A stretch of DNA of 64,000 nucleotides from Nocardioides conyzicola (GTDB taxonomy: Bacteria; Actinomycetota; Actinomycetes; Propionibacteriales; Nocardioidaceae): NCBI RefSeq assembly GCF_039543825.1, contig NZ_BAABKM010000002.1:2512133-2576132 (forward strand), written 5' to 3'. This document shows positions 33,638 to 41,828 of this stretch, one piece after another; within the stretch, counting starts at the first letter, position 1, and each line of letters begins with the position of its first letter. The notes under the pieces were generated by a model. That model was not told the origin of the DNA. It did no database searches and was given only the letters and a program-made list of their open reading frames with translations. The position numbers and the translations under genes are program-made.

Positions 33638-35254
33638 ATGGAGTCGTATGCGAAGGGTGAGTCCGAGCCGGCGCTGCTCGAGGAGACGATCGGCGCCAAC
33701 CTCGAGCGCACGGTCGCGGCCAACGCCGAGCGCGAGGCGCTCGTCGAGTTCGCCAGCGGCCGCCGTTGGACCTGGGCGGAGCTCGACCGCGACGTCGACG
33801 CCGTCGCCCGTGGCCTGATCGCGGCCGGGCTCGAGAAGGGGGACCGGGTCGGGATCTGGGCGCCCAACTGCGCCGAGTGGACCCTCACGCAGTACGCCGC
33901 GGCCAAGGCCGGCGTGGTGCTGGTCAACGTCAACCCGGCGTACCGCACCCACGAGCTCGCCTACGTCGTCAACCAGTCCGGCATGAAGCTGCTCGTCGCG
34001 GCGACGCGCTTCAAGACCAGCGAGTACCGCCAGATGGTCGAGGCCACGGCCGGCGAGTGCCCGACCCTGCAGCGGGCCGTCTACCTCGACACCGACGACT
34101 GGGCCGAGCTCGTCGCGAGCGGTGAGCAGCTGCCCGACGGGGCGCTGGCGGAGCGGATGGCGACGCTGGCGCCCGAGGACCCGATCAACATCCAGTACAC
34201 GTCCGGCACCACGGGCCGGCCCAAGGGTGCGACGCTGAGCCACCGCAACATCCTCAACAACGGCTACTTCACGACCGAGCTGATCAACCTGGGGCCGGAC
34301 GACCGGCTGTGCATCCCGGTGCCCTTCTACCACTGCTTCGGCATGGTGATGGGCAACCTGGGGTGCACCTCCCACGGCACCACCATGGTGATCCCGGCAC
34401 CCGGCTTCGACCCCGAGATCACGCTCCGTGCGATCGCCGAGGAGCGCTGCACCGGCGTGTACGGCGTCCCGACGATGTTCATCGCGATGCAGCACCACCC
34501 GACGTTCGCCGAGCACGACCTCACCAGCCTGCGCACCGGGATCATGGCCGGCTCGATCTGCCCGGTCGAGGTGATGAAGCACTGCGTCGACGACATGCAC
34601 ATGGCCGAGGTCTCGATCGCCTACGGCATGACCGAGACCTCACCCGTCTCCTGCCAGACCCGGGCCGACGACGACCTCGACCGGCGTACGGCGACCATCG
34701 GGCGGGTCCACCCCCACGTCGAGATCAAGGTGGTCGACCCGGTCACCGGCGAGACCGTCGAGCGCGGCCAGCCGGGCGAGTTCTGCACCCGCGGCTACTC
34801 GGTGATGCTGGGCTACTGGCAGGACGACGAGAAGACCGCCGAGGCCATCGACGCCGACGGCTGGATGCACACCGGCGACCTCGCCGAGATGCGCGAGGAC
34901 GGCTACTGCAACATCGTCGGCCGGATCAAGGACATGGTCATCCGCGGCGGCGAGAACGTCTACCCGCGCGAGATCGAGGAGTTCCTCTACGCCCACCCCG
35001 ACGTCGAGGACGTGCAGGTGATCGGCGTCCCGGACGAGAAGTACGGCGAGGAGCTGTGCGCCTGGATCAAGATGCGCTCCGGCGCCGAGCCCCTCGACGC
35101 CGCGGCCGTCCGCGCCTACGCCACCGGCAAGCTCGCGCACTACAAGATCCCGCGCTACGTGCTCGTCGTCGAGGAGTTCCCGATGACGGTGACCGGCAAG
35201 ATCCGCAAGGTGCAGATGCGCGAGGAGACGGCTCACCAGCTGGGCCTCGGCTGA
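33638..35254 (+). CDS. AMP-binding acyl-CoA synthetase (FadD/ACSF2 type)
   Basis: A 538-residue acyl-AMP-forming ligase that activates carboxylic acids to CoA thioesters. Core motifs: P-loop YTSGTTGRPKGATL, IAYGMTETSPV, the GWMHTGDLAEM hinge region, RIKDMVIRGGENVYPREIEE, and the catalytic Lys in PMTVTGKIRK. The overall form resembles ACSF2-like medium-chain acyl-CoA synthetases and fatty-acyl-CoA synthases. Fatty-acid degradation is likely, but the chain length cannot be told. No beta-oxidation genes adjoin. Leaderless start after TAGGTT. A strong hairpin follows. Confidence 0.9.
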   Translation: MESYAKGESEPALLEETIGANLERTVAANAEREALVEFASGRRWTWAELDRDVDAVARGLIAAGLEKGDRVGIWAPNCAEWTLTQYAAAKAGVVLVNVNPAYRTHELAYVVNQSGMKLLVAATRFKTSEYRQMVEATAGECPTLQRAVYLDTDDWAELVASGEQLPDGALAERMATLAPEDPINIQYTSGTTGRPKGATLSHRNILNNGYFTTELINLGPDDRLCIPVPFYHCFGMVMGNLGCTSHGTTMVIPAPGFDPEITLRAIAEERCTGVYGVPTMFIAMQHHPTFAEHDLTSLRTGIMAGSICPVEVMKHCVDDMHMAEVSIAYGMTETSPVSCQTRADDDLDRRTATIGRVHPHVEIKVVDPVTGETVERGQPGEFCTRGYSVMLGYWQDDEKTAEAIDADGWMHTGDLAEMREDGYCNIVGRIKDMVIRGGENVYPREIEEFLYAHPDVEDVQVIGVPDEKYGEELCAWIKMRSGAEPLDAAAVRAYATGKLAHYKIPRYVLVVEEFPMTVTGKIRKVQMREETAHQLGLG

Positions 35255-35264
35255 CGCCGAGATC

Positions 35265-35325
35265 GTCGAGTGACGTGAAACGGCCCCTGGGACAGCCGGT
35301 CGAGGGCCGTTTCGCGTCACTCGAC
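35265..35325. repeat. 61-bp palindrome, likely terminator, after the acyl-CoA synthetase gene
   Basis: Arms of 22 bases at 35265-35286 and 35304-35325 pair with one mismatch (GTCGAGTGACGTGAAACGGC at the left). The loop is 17 bases. It starts 10 bases after the stop codon and ends 50 bases before the next gene, so it may insulate the two. Confidence 0.8.
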
Positions 35326-35363
35326 GTGGTCACGCCGCTGCGCCGCCTCACACCCCGACCTCC

Positions 35364-35369
35364 TAGGCT
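35364..35369 (+). promoter_or_regulatory. -10 element of the HAD-LarE gene (leaderless)
   Basis: TAGGCT ends 6 bases before the ATG at 35376. Confidence 0.55.
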
Positions 35370-35375
35370 GGAGCC

Positions 35376-36791
35376 ATGGTGGATCAGCTGGTCGTCGGGT
35401 TCGACCTCGACATGACGCTGATCGACACCGCGCCCGGCTTCCGGGACGTGCTGGCGGCGCTGGGCGGCGAGCTCGGCGTCGAGTTCCCGATCGAGGAGAT
35501 GACGGCCAAGCTCGGGCCGCCCCTCGACCTGCTGCTCGAGCCCTACCTCGCCGCCGACGCGATCCCGGCCGCGGGCGACCGGTTCCGCGCGCTCTACCCC
35601 GACCACGCGATCGCGGGCACCCCTGCGTTCGAGGGTGCGCACGACGCGATCGCCGCCGTACGCCGGCACGCCGGCCGTGTCGTCGTGGTCACCGGCAAGT
35701 ACCCCGCCAACGCGCAGCTCCACCTCGACCACCTCGCCTTCGACGTCGACCACCTCGAGGGGTGGGTGTGGGGCGTCGGCAAGGCCGACGCGCTGCGTCG
35801 CGAGGGTGCGTCGATCTACGTCGGCGACCACGTGCACGACGTCGAGGGCGCGCTGGCCGCCGGCGCCCTCAGCGTCTCCGTGCTCACCGGCGGCTGCACC
35901 CGCGAGGAGCTCGAGGCCGCCGGCACCCACGTCGTCCTCGACAGCCTCGCCGAGTTCCCGGCCTGGCTCGAGGGGCACCTGCTCGACCTCCGCCTCGCGG
36001 CCCTCGACGCCGACCTGAAGCAGCGTGGCTCGGTGCTCGTCGCCTACAGCGGCGGCGCCGACAGCGCCCTCCTGCTGGCCGCCGCCGTCCGCGCCCTCGG
36101 CGCCGACAACGTCGCGGCCGCCACCGGCTACTCGCACTCGCTGCCCCAGGCCGAGCGCGACCCGGCGCGCGACTTCGCCCAGAGCCTCGGGGTCGAGGTG
36201 CTCACCCCCGAGACCCACGAGATGGAGCGCGAGGGCTACCGCGCCAACGCCGGCGACCGGTGCTACTTCTGCAAGGCCGAGCTCCTCGACGTGCTCACCC
36301 CGATCGCCGCCGCCCGCGGCCTCGCCCACGTGGCGACGGGGACCAACGCCGACGACGTCGTCGCCGGCTTCCGCCCCGGCATCCGGGCCGCCGCCGAGCG
36401 CGACGCGATCACCCCGCTGGCCGACGCCGGTCTCACCAAGGAGCAGGTCCGGGCGGCATCGCTGCGTTGGGGCCTGCCGACCTGGGACAAGCCCGCGGCC
36501 GCCTGCCTCTCGTCCCGGATCGCGTACGGCGTGGAGGTGACCCCCCACCGGCTCGGCCGCGTGGAGCGCGCCGAGGTCGCCGTCCGCACCGCCCTCGCCG
36601 ACCACGGCCCGCGCAACCTGCGGGTCCGCGACCTCGGGGAGAGGGCGTCCGTGGAGATCGACGCGACCCTGCTCCCGCTCGATGCGGCCGTGGAGGCAGA
36701 CCTGCTCGACGCCGTACGTGCCGCCGGCTTCGCCGAGGCCGCCGTGGACCCCCGCGGATTTCGTTCGGGATCCATGAACGAGGCGCTATAG
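35376..36791 (+). CDS. HAD hydrolase fused to LarE sacrificial sulfur transferase
   Basis: A 471-residue fusion. Residues 1 to about 205 are a HAD phosphatase with nucleophile D10 and acid D12 in GFDLDMT, Lys in [10 protein letters not shown] and acidic motif [11 protein letters not shown]. Residues 210-471 are LarE, with PP-loop S225-GGADS, CYFCK (C296, C299) and C377 in [13 protein letters not shown]377 matches the sacrificial Cys of Lactobacillus LarE (C176). With C296 and C299 it gives the three-Cys set of [4Fe-4S]-type LarE. LarE adds sulfur for the nickel-pincer cofactor. The HAD domain may remove phosphate or pyrophosphate from a precursor. No larA, larB or larC is nearby. Confidence 0.88.
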   Translation: MVDQLVVGFDLDMTLIDTAPGFRDVLAALGGELGVEFPIEEMTAKLGPPLDLLLEPYLAADAIPAAGDRFRALYPDHAIAGTPAFEGAHDAIAAVRRHAGRVVVVTGKYPANAQLHLDHLAFDVDHLEGWVWGVGKADALRREGASIYVGDHVHDVEGALAAGALSVSVLTGGCTREELEAAGTHVVLDSLAEFPAWLEGHLLDLRLAALDADLKQRGSVLVAYSGGADSALLLAAAVRALGADNVAAATGYSHSLPQAERDPARDFAQSLGVEVLTPETHEMEREGYRANAGDRCYFCKAELLDVLTPIAAARGLAHVATGTNADDVVAGFRPGIRAAAERDAITPLADAGLTKEQVRAASLRWGLPTWDKPAAACLSSRIAYGVEVTPHRLGRVERAEVAVRTALADHGPRNLRVRDLGERASVEIDATLLPLDAAVEADLLDAVRAAGFAEAAVDPRGFRSGSMNEAL

Positions 36792-36850
36792 GCTGTGCCG
36801 TCCGGCGCGGCCGGTCCGAGCAGCCCAGCAAGCAAGAAGAGGTCAGATCC

Positions 36851-37246
36851 GTGCCCACTGGCAAGGTGAAGTGGTACGACAACGACAAGGGATTCGGGTT
36901 CCTGTCGCAGGAGGACGGACCCGACGTCTACGTGCGCGCCGAGGCGCTCCCCGAGGGCACCACCGCCCTCAAGGCCGGCACCCGCGTCGAGTTCGGCATC
37001 GCCCAGGGCCGCAAGGGCGACCAGGCGCTCCAGGTGAAGATCCTCGACCGGCCGGCGTCGGTCGCGCGCAACCAGCGCGACGCCAAGCGCAAGAAGCCCG
37101 ACGAGATGGCCACCATCGTCGAGGACCTGATCCGGCTGCTCGACGGCGTCGGCGAGGCCTACCGCCACGGCCGGCAGCCCGACGGCAAGGCCGCCAAGCC
37201 GGTCGCCGCGCTGCTGCGCGCCGTCGCGGACGAGCTCGAGAGCTAG
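36851..37246 (+). CDS. Cold-shock domain protein with C-terminal extension
   Basis: A 131-residue protein. Residues 1 to about 67 form a cold-shock domain ([18 protein letters not shown] with RNP1 KGFGFL, then DVYVR). The domain binds single-stranded nucleic acid. Residues 70-131 are an extra basic and helical tail ([11 protein letters not shown], then [20 protein letters not shown]) absent from classic 67-residue Csp proteins. Similar longer forms occur in actinobacteria. GTG at 36851 has AAGAAGAGG upstream. Its stop overlaps that of the convergent MFS gene by four bases. Confidence 0.88.
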   Translation: MPTGKVKWYDNDKGFGFLSQEDGPDVYVRAEALPEGTTALKAGTRVEFGIAQGRKGDQALQVKILDRPASVARNQRDAKRKKPDEMATIVEDLIRLLDGVGEAYRHGRQPDGKAAKPVAALLRAVADELES

Positions 37247-38652
37247 TTCCCGGTCCGCACCTCGCGCGACGCCCGCCCCGGCCGGCGGACCAGCACGAAC
37301 AACGACCAGCCCACCAGCACGGCGGTGGCCACGCCGAGGCCCAGCCGCGGCGGGTCGATCGGCATCACGATGCCGATGAAGCCGCCGATCACCCACGCCA
37401 GCTGGAGGGTGGTGTCGCTGCGCGCGAACGCGCTCGCCTGCACCCGGTGCGGTACGTCGCGCTGGATGGTCGCGTCGAGCGAGAACTTCGCCAGCGCCTG
37501 ACCCAGCCCCGCCACCAGGCCGAGCAGGGCCAGCGCGAGGACGCCGTAGAAGACCAGCCCGAACGCCACCACCGCGACGTCGGCGACCAGGACGCCGGAG
37601 ACGGTGACGGACGGGTTGATCCGCTTGAGCATCGACGCGGCGATGACGCCGAGGAAGTTGCCGGCCGCGGCGCCGCCGACGACCAGGGCGGTGAGCACCT
37701 CGGTGCTCCAGCCGTCGATCGGGTTCTCGCGGAGCTGGAAGGCCATGAACATGATCAGGAAGCCCGACATCCACCGCGGTCCGCAGTTGGCCCGCAGCGC
37801 GTAGGCGACCGCAGGGGGGATCCGGACGCTGCCCTGGCGCGCTCGGCCCTCGTCGTGGCTGCGCAGCAGCAGGTCGCCCTCGCCCTCGCTCGAGTCGACC
37901 CGCGACGGCAGCCGGACCGCGGCGATGGTGGCGGCCACGAACAGCAGGAAGGCGTAGCGGAGCACCCACTCCGGACCGGCCAGCGAGGCGAGCCCGGCCA
38001 GCGGTGCCGACACGGCCACGCCGACGATGCCGGACATCGACACCCGACCGTTGGCCTTGACCAGCGTGAAGTCGCGGGGGAGCAGCCGGGGTACGGCGGC
38101 GGCGCGCGTGACGCCGTACGCCTTGGACGCGACGAGCACGCCGAGGGCGGCGGGGAAGAGCCACGGCGAGTCCGTCACGACCGCCCCGGCGAGCACCCAG
38201 ACCAGGAAGGCGCGGATCGCCATGGTCGCGCCGATCGCCCAGCGGCGGCCGTGGGCGAACCGGTCGAGGAAGGGGCCGATCAGCGGCGCCACGATCGCGA
38301 ACGGCAGCATCGTGAGGCCGAGGAAGAGCGCCACCTGACCGCGCGCCTCGCCGGACGGCACGGTGAAGAACAGCGTCCCCGCGAGGGAGATCGCCACCGC
38401 GGCGTCGCCGGCGGTGTTGAAGAAGTGCATCTGGATGAGCCGGGAGAGCCCGGACTCGCCGGCGCCCTGGGCCTCGGCGGCGCGCCGCGCCTGGCGCATC
38501 GTGAAGCGACCGAACCGCCCGGTTGCCCGGGCCGTCGCCCCCAGGCCGCGGCCGACCTTCGAGCCCGCCCGGGCGCCTGGCTTCGAGCCGTCCGCGGGGT
38601 GCGGGTCCCGCCAGCGCTGCTCGTCCGTCGACGAGTCGGAGGGCGGGGTCAT
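37243..38652 (-). CDS. MFS transporter
   Basis: A 469-residue major facilitator. About 60 hydrophilic residues precede 12 predicted helices, beginning [22 protein letters not shown] loop motif [13 protein letters not shown] links helices 2 and 3, matching the MFS A-motif. The substrate is unknown. The ATG at 38652 gives MTPPSDSS; three residues more (38661) is also possible. It converges with the cold-shock gene and overlaps its stop. Confidence 0.82.
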   Translation of the reverse strand: MTPPSDSSTDEQRWRDPHPADGSKPGARAGSKVGRGLGATARATGRFGRFTMRQARRAAEAQGAGESGLSRLIQMHFFNTAGDAAVAISLAGTLFFTVPSGEARGQVALFLGLTMLPFAIVAPLIGPFLDRFAHGRRWAIGATMAIRAFLVWVLAGAVVTDSPWLFPAALGVLVASKAYGVTRAAAVPRLLPRDFTLVKANGRVSMSGIVGVAVSAPLAGLASLAGPEWVLRYAFLLFVAATIAAVRLPSRVDSSEGEGDLLLRSHDEGRARQGSVRIPPAVAYALRANCGPRWMSGFLIMFMAFQLRENPIDGWSTEVLTALVVGGAAAGNFLGVIAASMLKRINPSVTVSGVLVADVAVVAFGLVFYGVLALALLGLVAGLGQALAKFSLDATIQRDVPHRVQASAFARSDTTLQLAWVIGGFIGIVMPIDPPRLGLGVATAVLVGWSLFVLVRRPGRASREVRTGN

Positions 38653-38711
38653 GGACCCCATCCTGCCCGGTCGACCGAGCCCCGACCTGACATCCCGGGG
38701 GGCGATGCGTC

Positions 38712-39503
38712 ATGATTTCGTCCGTGATCACGATCGCGCGCCCCAAGTCCGACTCTGCCACCGTGGCGGCGGTCGATCTGGCCCGCGCCGCCCTCGTCGA
38801 GGAGGTCGGTGCCGCCGACGTCGGCGACCACCTCGGCCACGTGGTCGAGGGCGAGCGGGTGGTCACCCACCTCTTCGCGTGCCTCCGACCCGGCTACGTC
38901 GGCTGGCAGTGGTCCGTGACCGTCGCCCGGGCGAGCCGCAGCAAGGACGTCACGGTCGACGAGATCGTGCTCGTGCCCGGGGACGCCGCGATCGTCGCCC
39001 CGCCGTGGGTCCCCTACCGTGAGCGCATCAAGCCCGGCGACCTCTCGCCCGGCGACCTGCTGCCGGTCGACGACGACGACCCGCGCCTGGTCCCGACGTA
39101 CCTCTTCGGCGACGACCCGCTCGACGCCGACGACAAGGCCCAGATCCGGGCGGTCGCCCAGGACCTCGGGCTCGGCCGGGTCCGCACCCTCGGCCCGGAG
39201 GGCCGCGACCTCGCCGCCCAGCGGTGGTACGACGGCGACGGCGGCCCGGAGGCCCCGATCGCGCGCTCGGCCCCCGACCACTGCTCGACCTGCGGGTTCC
39301 TGGTCCGCATCGCCGGGCCGCTCTCGGAGCTCTTCGGCGTCTGCGCCAACGGCGACGCCAACGACGACGGCCGGATCGTCTCGTTCGACCACGGCTGCGG
39401 CGCGCACTCCGAGGTCCGGCTGGCCAAGAAGCACGAGCCCCCGCCGCCGCCGGTGCCGGTCTTCGACACGCTGACCGTCGACGAGGTCGAGATCCTCTCC
39501 TAG
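38712..39503 (+). CDS. DUF3027 family protein
   Basis: A 263-residue actinobacterial protein of DUF3027. Typical parts are FACLRPGYVGWQWSVTVARA, VLVPGDAAIVAPPWVPYRERI, RTLGPEGRDLAAQRWYDG, and a Cys-containing DHCSTCGFLVRI with CANGDANDDGRIVSFDHGCGAH. The Cys and His of the C-terminal part suggest a zinc site. Function unknown. ATG at 38712 is a natural start for the family; a later VITIARPK start is possible. It is divergent from the MFS gene. Confidence 0.82.
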   Translation: MISSVITIARPKSDSATVAAVDLARAALVEEVGAADVGDHLGHVVEGERVVTHLFACLRPGYVGWQWSVTVARASRSKDVTVDEIVLVPGDAAIVAPPWVPYRERIKPGDLSPGDLLPVDDDDPRLVPTYLFGDDPLDADDKAQIRAVAQDLGLGRVRTLGPEGRDLAAQRWYDGDGGPEAPIARSAPDHCSTCGFLVRIAGPLSELFGVCANGDANDDGRIVSFDHGCGAHSEVRLAKKHEPPPPPVPVFDTLTVDEVEILS

Positions 39504-39509
39504 GAGGGG

Positions 39510-39812
39510 CTAGCCCTCCAGGGCGTCGAGCTCGGCCGCCTGCTCCGTGCGCGCGCGCCGCTTGCGGCGGCAGTACTCGAGCCCGATCAGGCCGAGTCCG
39601 ACGCCGGCCATGCACGTCCACAGCCACCAGAGGCGACCCGAGTCGTCGAGGCGGCCGTAGAACGGCAGCAGGGCGAGGAAGGCGATGAACCAGAGCGCCG
39701 TCCCGACCTCGACGGTGCGTACGCCGTCGACGTCCAGCGGCTCGACGTCGGCGATGAAGTACGTGCGGCTGCCGATCTCGTGCTGCAGGGGCTGACCCTC
39801 GTCGTACTCCAC
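39510..39812 (-). CDS. DUF2530 family membrane protein
   Basis: A 100-residue actinobacterial membrane protein. Two helices are predicted (VGTALWFIAFLALLPFY and WWLWTCMAGVGLGLIGLEYCRRKRR). The C-terminal RRKRR suggests an inside C-terminus. Function unknown. GTG start at 39812 has TAGCGT 6 bases upstream. It is divergent from the NCS2 permease gene. Confidence 0.78.
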   Translation of the reverse strand: MEYDEGQPLQHEIGSRTYFIADVEPLDVDGVRTVEVGTALWFIAFLALLPFYGRLDDSGRLWWLWTCMAGVGLGLIGLEYCRRKRRARTEQAAELDALEG

Positions 39813-39818
39813 GCCGAC

Positions 39819-39824
39819 ACGCTA
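39819..39824 (-). promoter_or_regulatory. -10 element of the DUF2530 gene (leaderless)
   Basis: On the minus strand TAGCGT ends 6 bases before the GTG at 39812. Confidence 0.5.
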
Positions 39825-39860
39825 GTCGACGCGCGACCGGGCGTGGAATGCTTACCGGCC

Positions 39861-41321
39861 GTGAGCAACCAGAGCACCATCGCCGCGGGCGGCATCGACC
39901 GGTACTTCAAGATCACCGAACGCGGCTCGACCGTGGGACGCGAGGTCCGGGGTGGCCTCGTCACCTTCTTCACGATGGCCTACATCGTCGTGCTCAACCC
40001 GCTGATCCTCGGGTTCGCCACCGACGAGGACGGCAAGGTCCTCGGCGGCGGCACGGCGCCCAACCTCGCGGCGATCGCCGCCGGCACCGCCCTCGTCGCC
40101 GGGCTGCTCACGATCCTGATGGGCGTCGTCGCCAACTACCCGCTCGCGCTGGCGACCGGGCTCGGTCTCAACGCGTTCGTGGCGTTCTCGATCGCCAGCC
40201 AGATGACGTGGGCCGACGCGATGGGGCTGGTGGTCATCGAGGGCGTCGTGATCCTCGTCCTGGTGCTGACCGGCTTCCGGGAGGCCGTCTTCCACGCCGT
40301 GCCCCCGCAGCTCAAGATCGCCATCTCGGTCGGCATCGGCCTGTTCATCGCGCTGATCGGCTTCGTCGACGCGGGCTTCGTGCGCCGGATCCCCGACGCG
40401 GCCAACACCACGGTGCCGGTGCAGCTCGGCCAGACGGGCCAGCTCTCCGGGTGGCCGGTCCTGGTCTTCGCGGTCGGGCTGCTGCTGGTGATCGCCCTGT
40501 GGGTGCGCCACGTGAAGGGCGCGATCCTGATCTCGATCATCATCACCACCGTCTTCGCGTTCGTCGTCGAGGCGATCGCCGACGTCGGCAAGGCGTCGGC
40601 CGACAACCCGAAGGGCTGGTCGCTCAACGTCCCCGCCTGGCCGGACAAGATCGTGGACACGCCTCACTTCGACACCCTCGGTGAGTTCAGCCTGCTGGGG
40701 TCGTTCCAGAACGTCGGCGTGGTCACCGCCCTGCTGCTCGTCTTCACGCTGCTGCTCGCCGACTTCTTCGACACGATGGGCACGATGACCGCGATCGGCG
40801 CGGAGGCGGGCCTGCTCGGCGAGGACGGGATGCCGCCCAACACCCGCAGGATCCTGGTCGTGGACTCGCTGGCCGCGGCCGCGGGCGGCGCCGCGGGCGT
40901 CTCGTCGAACACGTCGTACATCGAGTCGGCCTCCGGCGTCGGCGAGGGCGCCCGCACCGGTCTCGCCTCGGTCGTCACCGGCGCGCTCTTCCTGCTCACG
41001 ATCTTCCTCGCGCCGCTGGTGGCGATCATCCCCTCCGAGGCCGCTGTGCCGGCGCTGGTCCTCGTCGGCTTCCTGATGATGCAGCAGGTCAAGGGCATCG
41101 ACTGGGACGACCTCGAGATCGCCATCCCGGCGTTCCTCACGATCGTGCTGATGCCGTTCACGTACTCGATCTCCGTCGGCATCGGCGCCGGCTTCATCGC
41201 CTACGTGCTGATCAAGGCCGTCCGCGGCAAGGTCGCCGACCTCCACCCGCTGATGTGGGTCGTCGCCGCCCTCTTCGTCGTCTACTTCTGCATCAACCCC
41301 ATCACCAGCTGGCTCAGCTGA
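39861..41321 (+). CDS. NCS2-family purine/xanthine permease
   Basis: A 486-residue membrane transporter of the AzgA-like branch of NCS2 (adenine, guanine, hypoxanthine). Conserved pieces are GGLVTFFTMAYIVVLNPLIL at the N-terminus, ATGLGLNAFVAFS, LLLADFFDTMGTMTAIGAEAGL and SSNTSYIESASGVGEGARTG. These match GhxP/AdeP-type proton symporters. GTG start at 39861 is preferred over an upstream in-frame start. About 14 membrane segments are expected. No regulator or purine gene is adjacent except the MarR gene downstream. Confidence 0.9.
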   Translation: MSNQSTIAAGGIDRYFKITERGSTVGREVRGGLVTFFTMAYIVVLNPLILGFATDEDGKVLGGGTAPNLAAIAAGTALVAGLLTILMGVVANYPLALATGLGLNAFVAFSIASQMTWADAMGLVVIEGVVILVLVLTGFREAVFHAVPPQLKIAISVGIGLFIALIGFVDAGFVRRIPDAANTTVPVQLGQTGQLSGWPVLVFAVGLLLVIALWVRHVKGAILISIIITTVFAFVVEAIADVGKASADNPKGWSLNVPAWPDKIVDTPHFDTLGEFSLLGSFQNVGVVTALLLVFTLLLADFFDTMGTMTAIGAEAGLLGEDGMPPNTRRILVVDSLAAAAGGAAGVSSNTSYIESASGVGEGARTGLASVVTGALFLLTIFLAPLVAIIPSEAAVPALVLVGFLMMQQVKGIDWDDLEIAIPAFLTIVLMPFTYSISVGIGAGFIAYVLIKAVRGKVADLHPLMWVVAALFVVYFCINPITSWLS

Positions 41322-41337
41322 CCGGGGGCGAGGAATA

Positions 41338-41365
41338 GTTAGCATGGGTAATGACTTATGCTAAC
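41338..41365. promoter_or_regulatory. Likely MarR operator, inverted repeat
   Basis: GTTAGCAT (41338-41345) and ATGCTAAC (41358-41365) are perfect arms around a 12-base spacer. The repeat covers the -10 hexamer TATGCT of the marR promoter, so binding would block its own transcription and that of the downstream MFS gene. Confidence 0.7.
41357..41362 (+). promoter_or_regulatory. -10 element of the marR gene (leaderless)
   Basis: TATGCT ends 6 bases before the ATG at 41369. It lies within the operator. Confidence 0.5.
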
Positions 41366-41368
41366 GAC

Positions 41369-41818
41369 ATGCCCACCGTGGAGAAGGTCGCCCGCACCGA
41401 TGCCGGGCTCGCCGCCGAGCTGCGTCTCGGCGTCATGCGGCTGCGCCGGCGCCTCGCCGGGGAGCGGCACCCCGACAACGAGCTGAGCCTCAACCAGATG
41501 GGCGTGCTCGGCGTCCTGTCGCGTCGCGGTGCGATGACCGTCGGCGAGCTCGCGGCTGCCGAGAAGGTGCAGCCCCCGTCGATGACCCGCACGGTCAACT
41601 GCCTCGAGGAGAGCGGGGACGTCGTGAAGCGGCCCCACGCGACCGACGGCCGCCAGGTCGTCGTCGAGCTCTCCGAGCAGGGCCGCAGTCGGGTCCTCGC
41701 CGACCGGGAGCGCCGCGACGCCTGGCTCGCCCAGCGGCTCCGCGAGCTGACCCCCGACGAGCGCGCCGTGCTCCGCCGCGCCGCCCCCATCCTCGACCGC
41801 CTCGCCCAGAAGGACTGA
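41369..41818 (+). CDS. MarR-family transcriptional regulator
   Basis: A 149-residue winged-helix regulator. The DNA-binding part is VLGVLSRRGAMTVGELAAAEKVQPPSMTRTVNCLEESGDVVKRPHATDGRQVVVELSEQGRS, with the recognition helix QPPSMTRTV and a wing with D-x-R. MarR proteins often control drug or oxidative-stress exporters, and an MFS exporter follows 10 bases later. The ATG at 41369 is set by TATGCT; an ATG at 41351 (MTYAND) would lie inside the operator. Confidence 0.88.
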   Translation: MPTVEKVARTDAGLAAELRLGVMRLRRRLAGERHPDNELSLNQMGVLGVLSRRGAMTVGELAAAEKVQPPSMTRTVNCLEESGDVVKRPHATDGRQVVVELSEQGRSRVLADRERRDAWLAQRLRELTPDERAVLRRAAPILDRLAQKD

Positions 41819-41828
41819 TCTCACCGCT

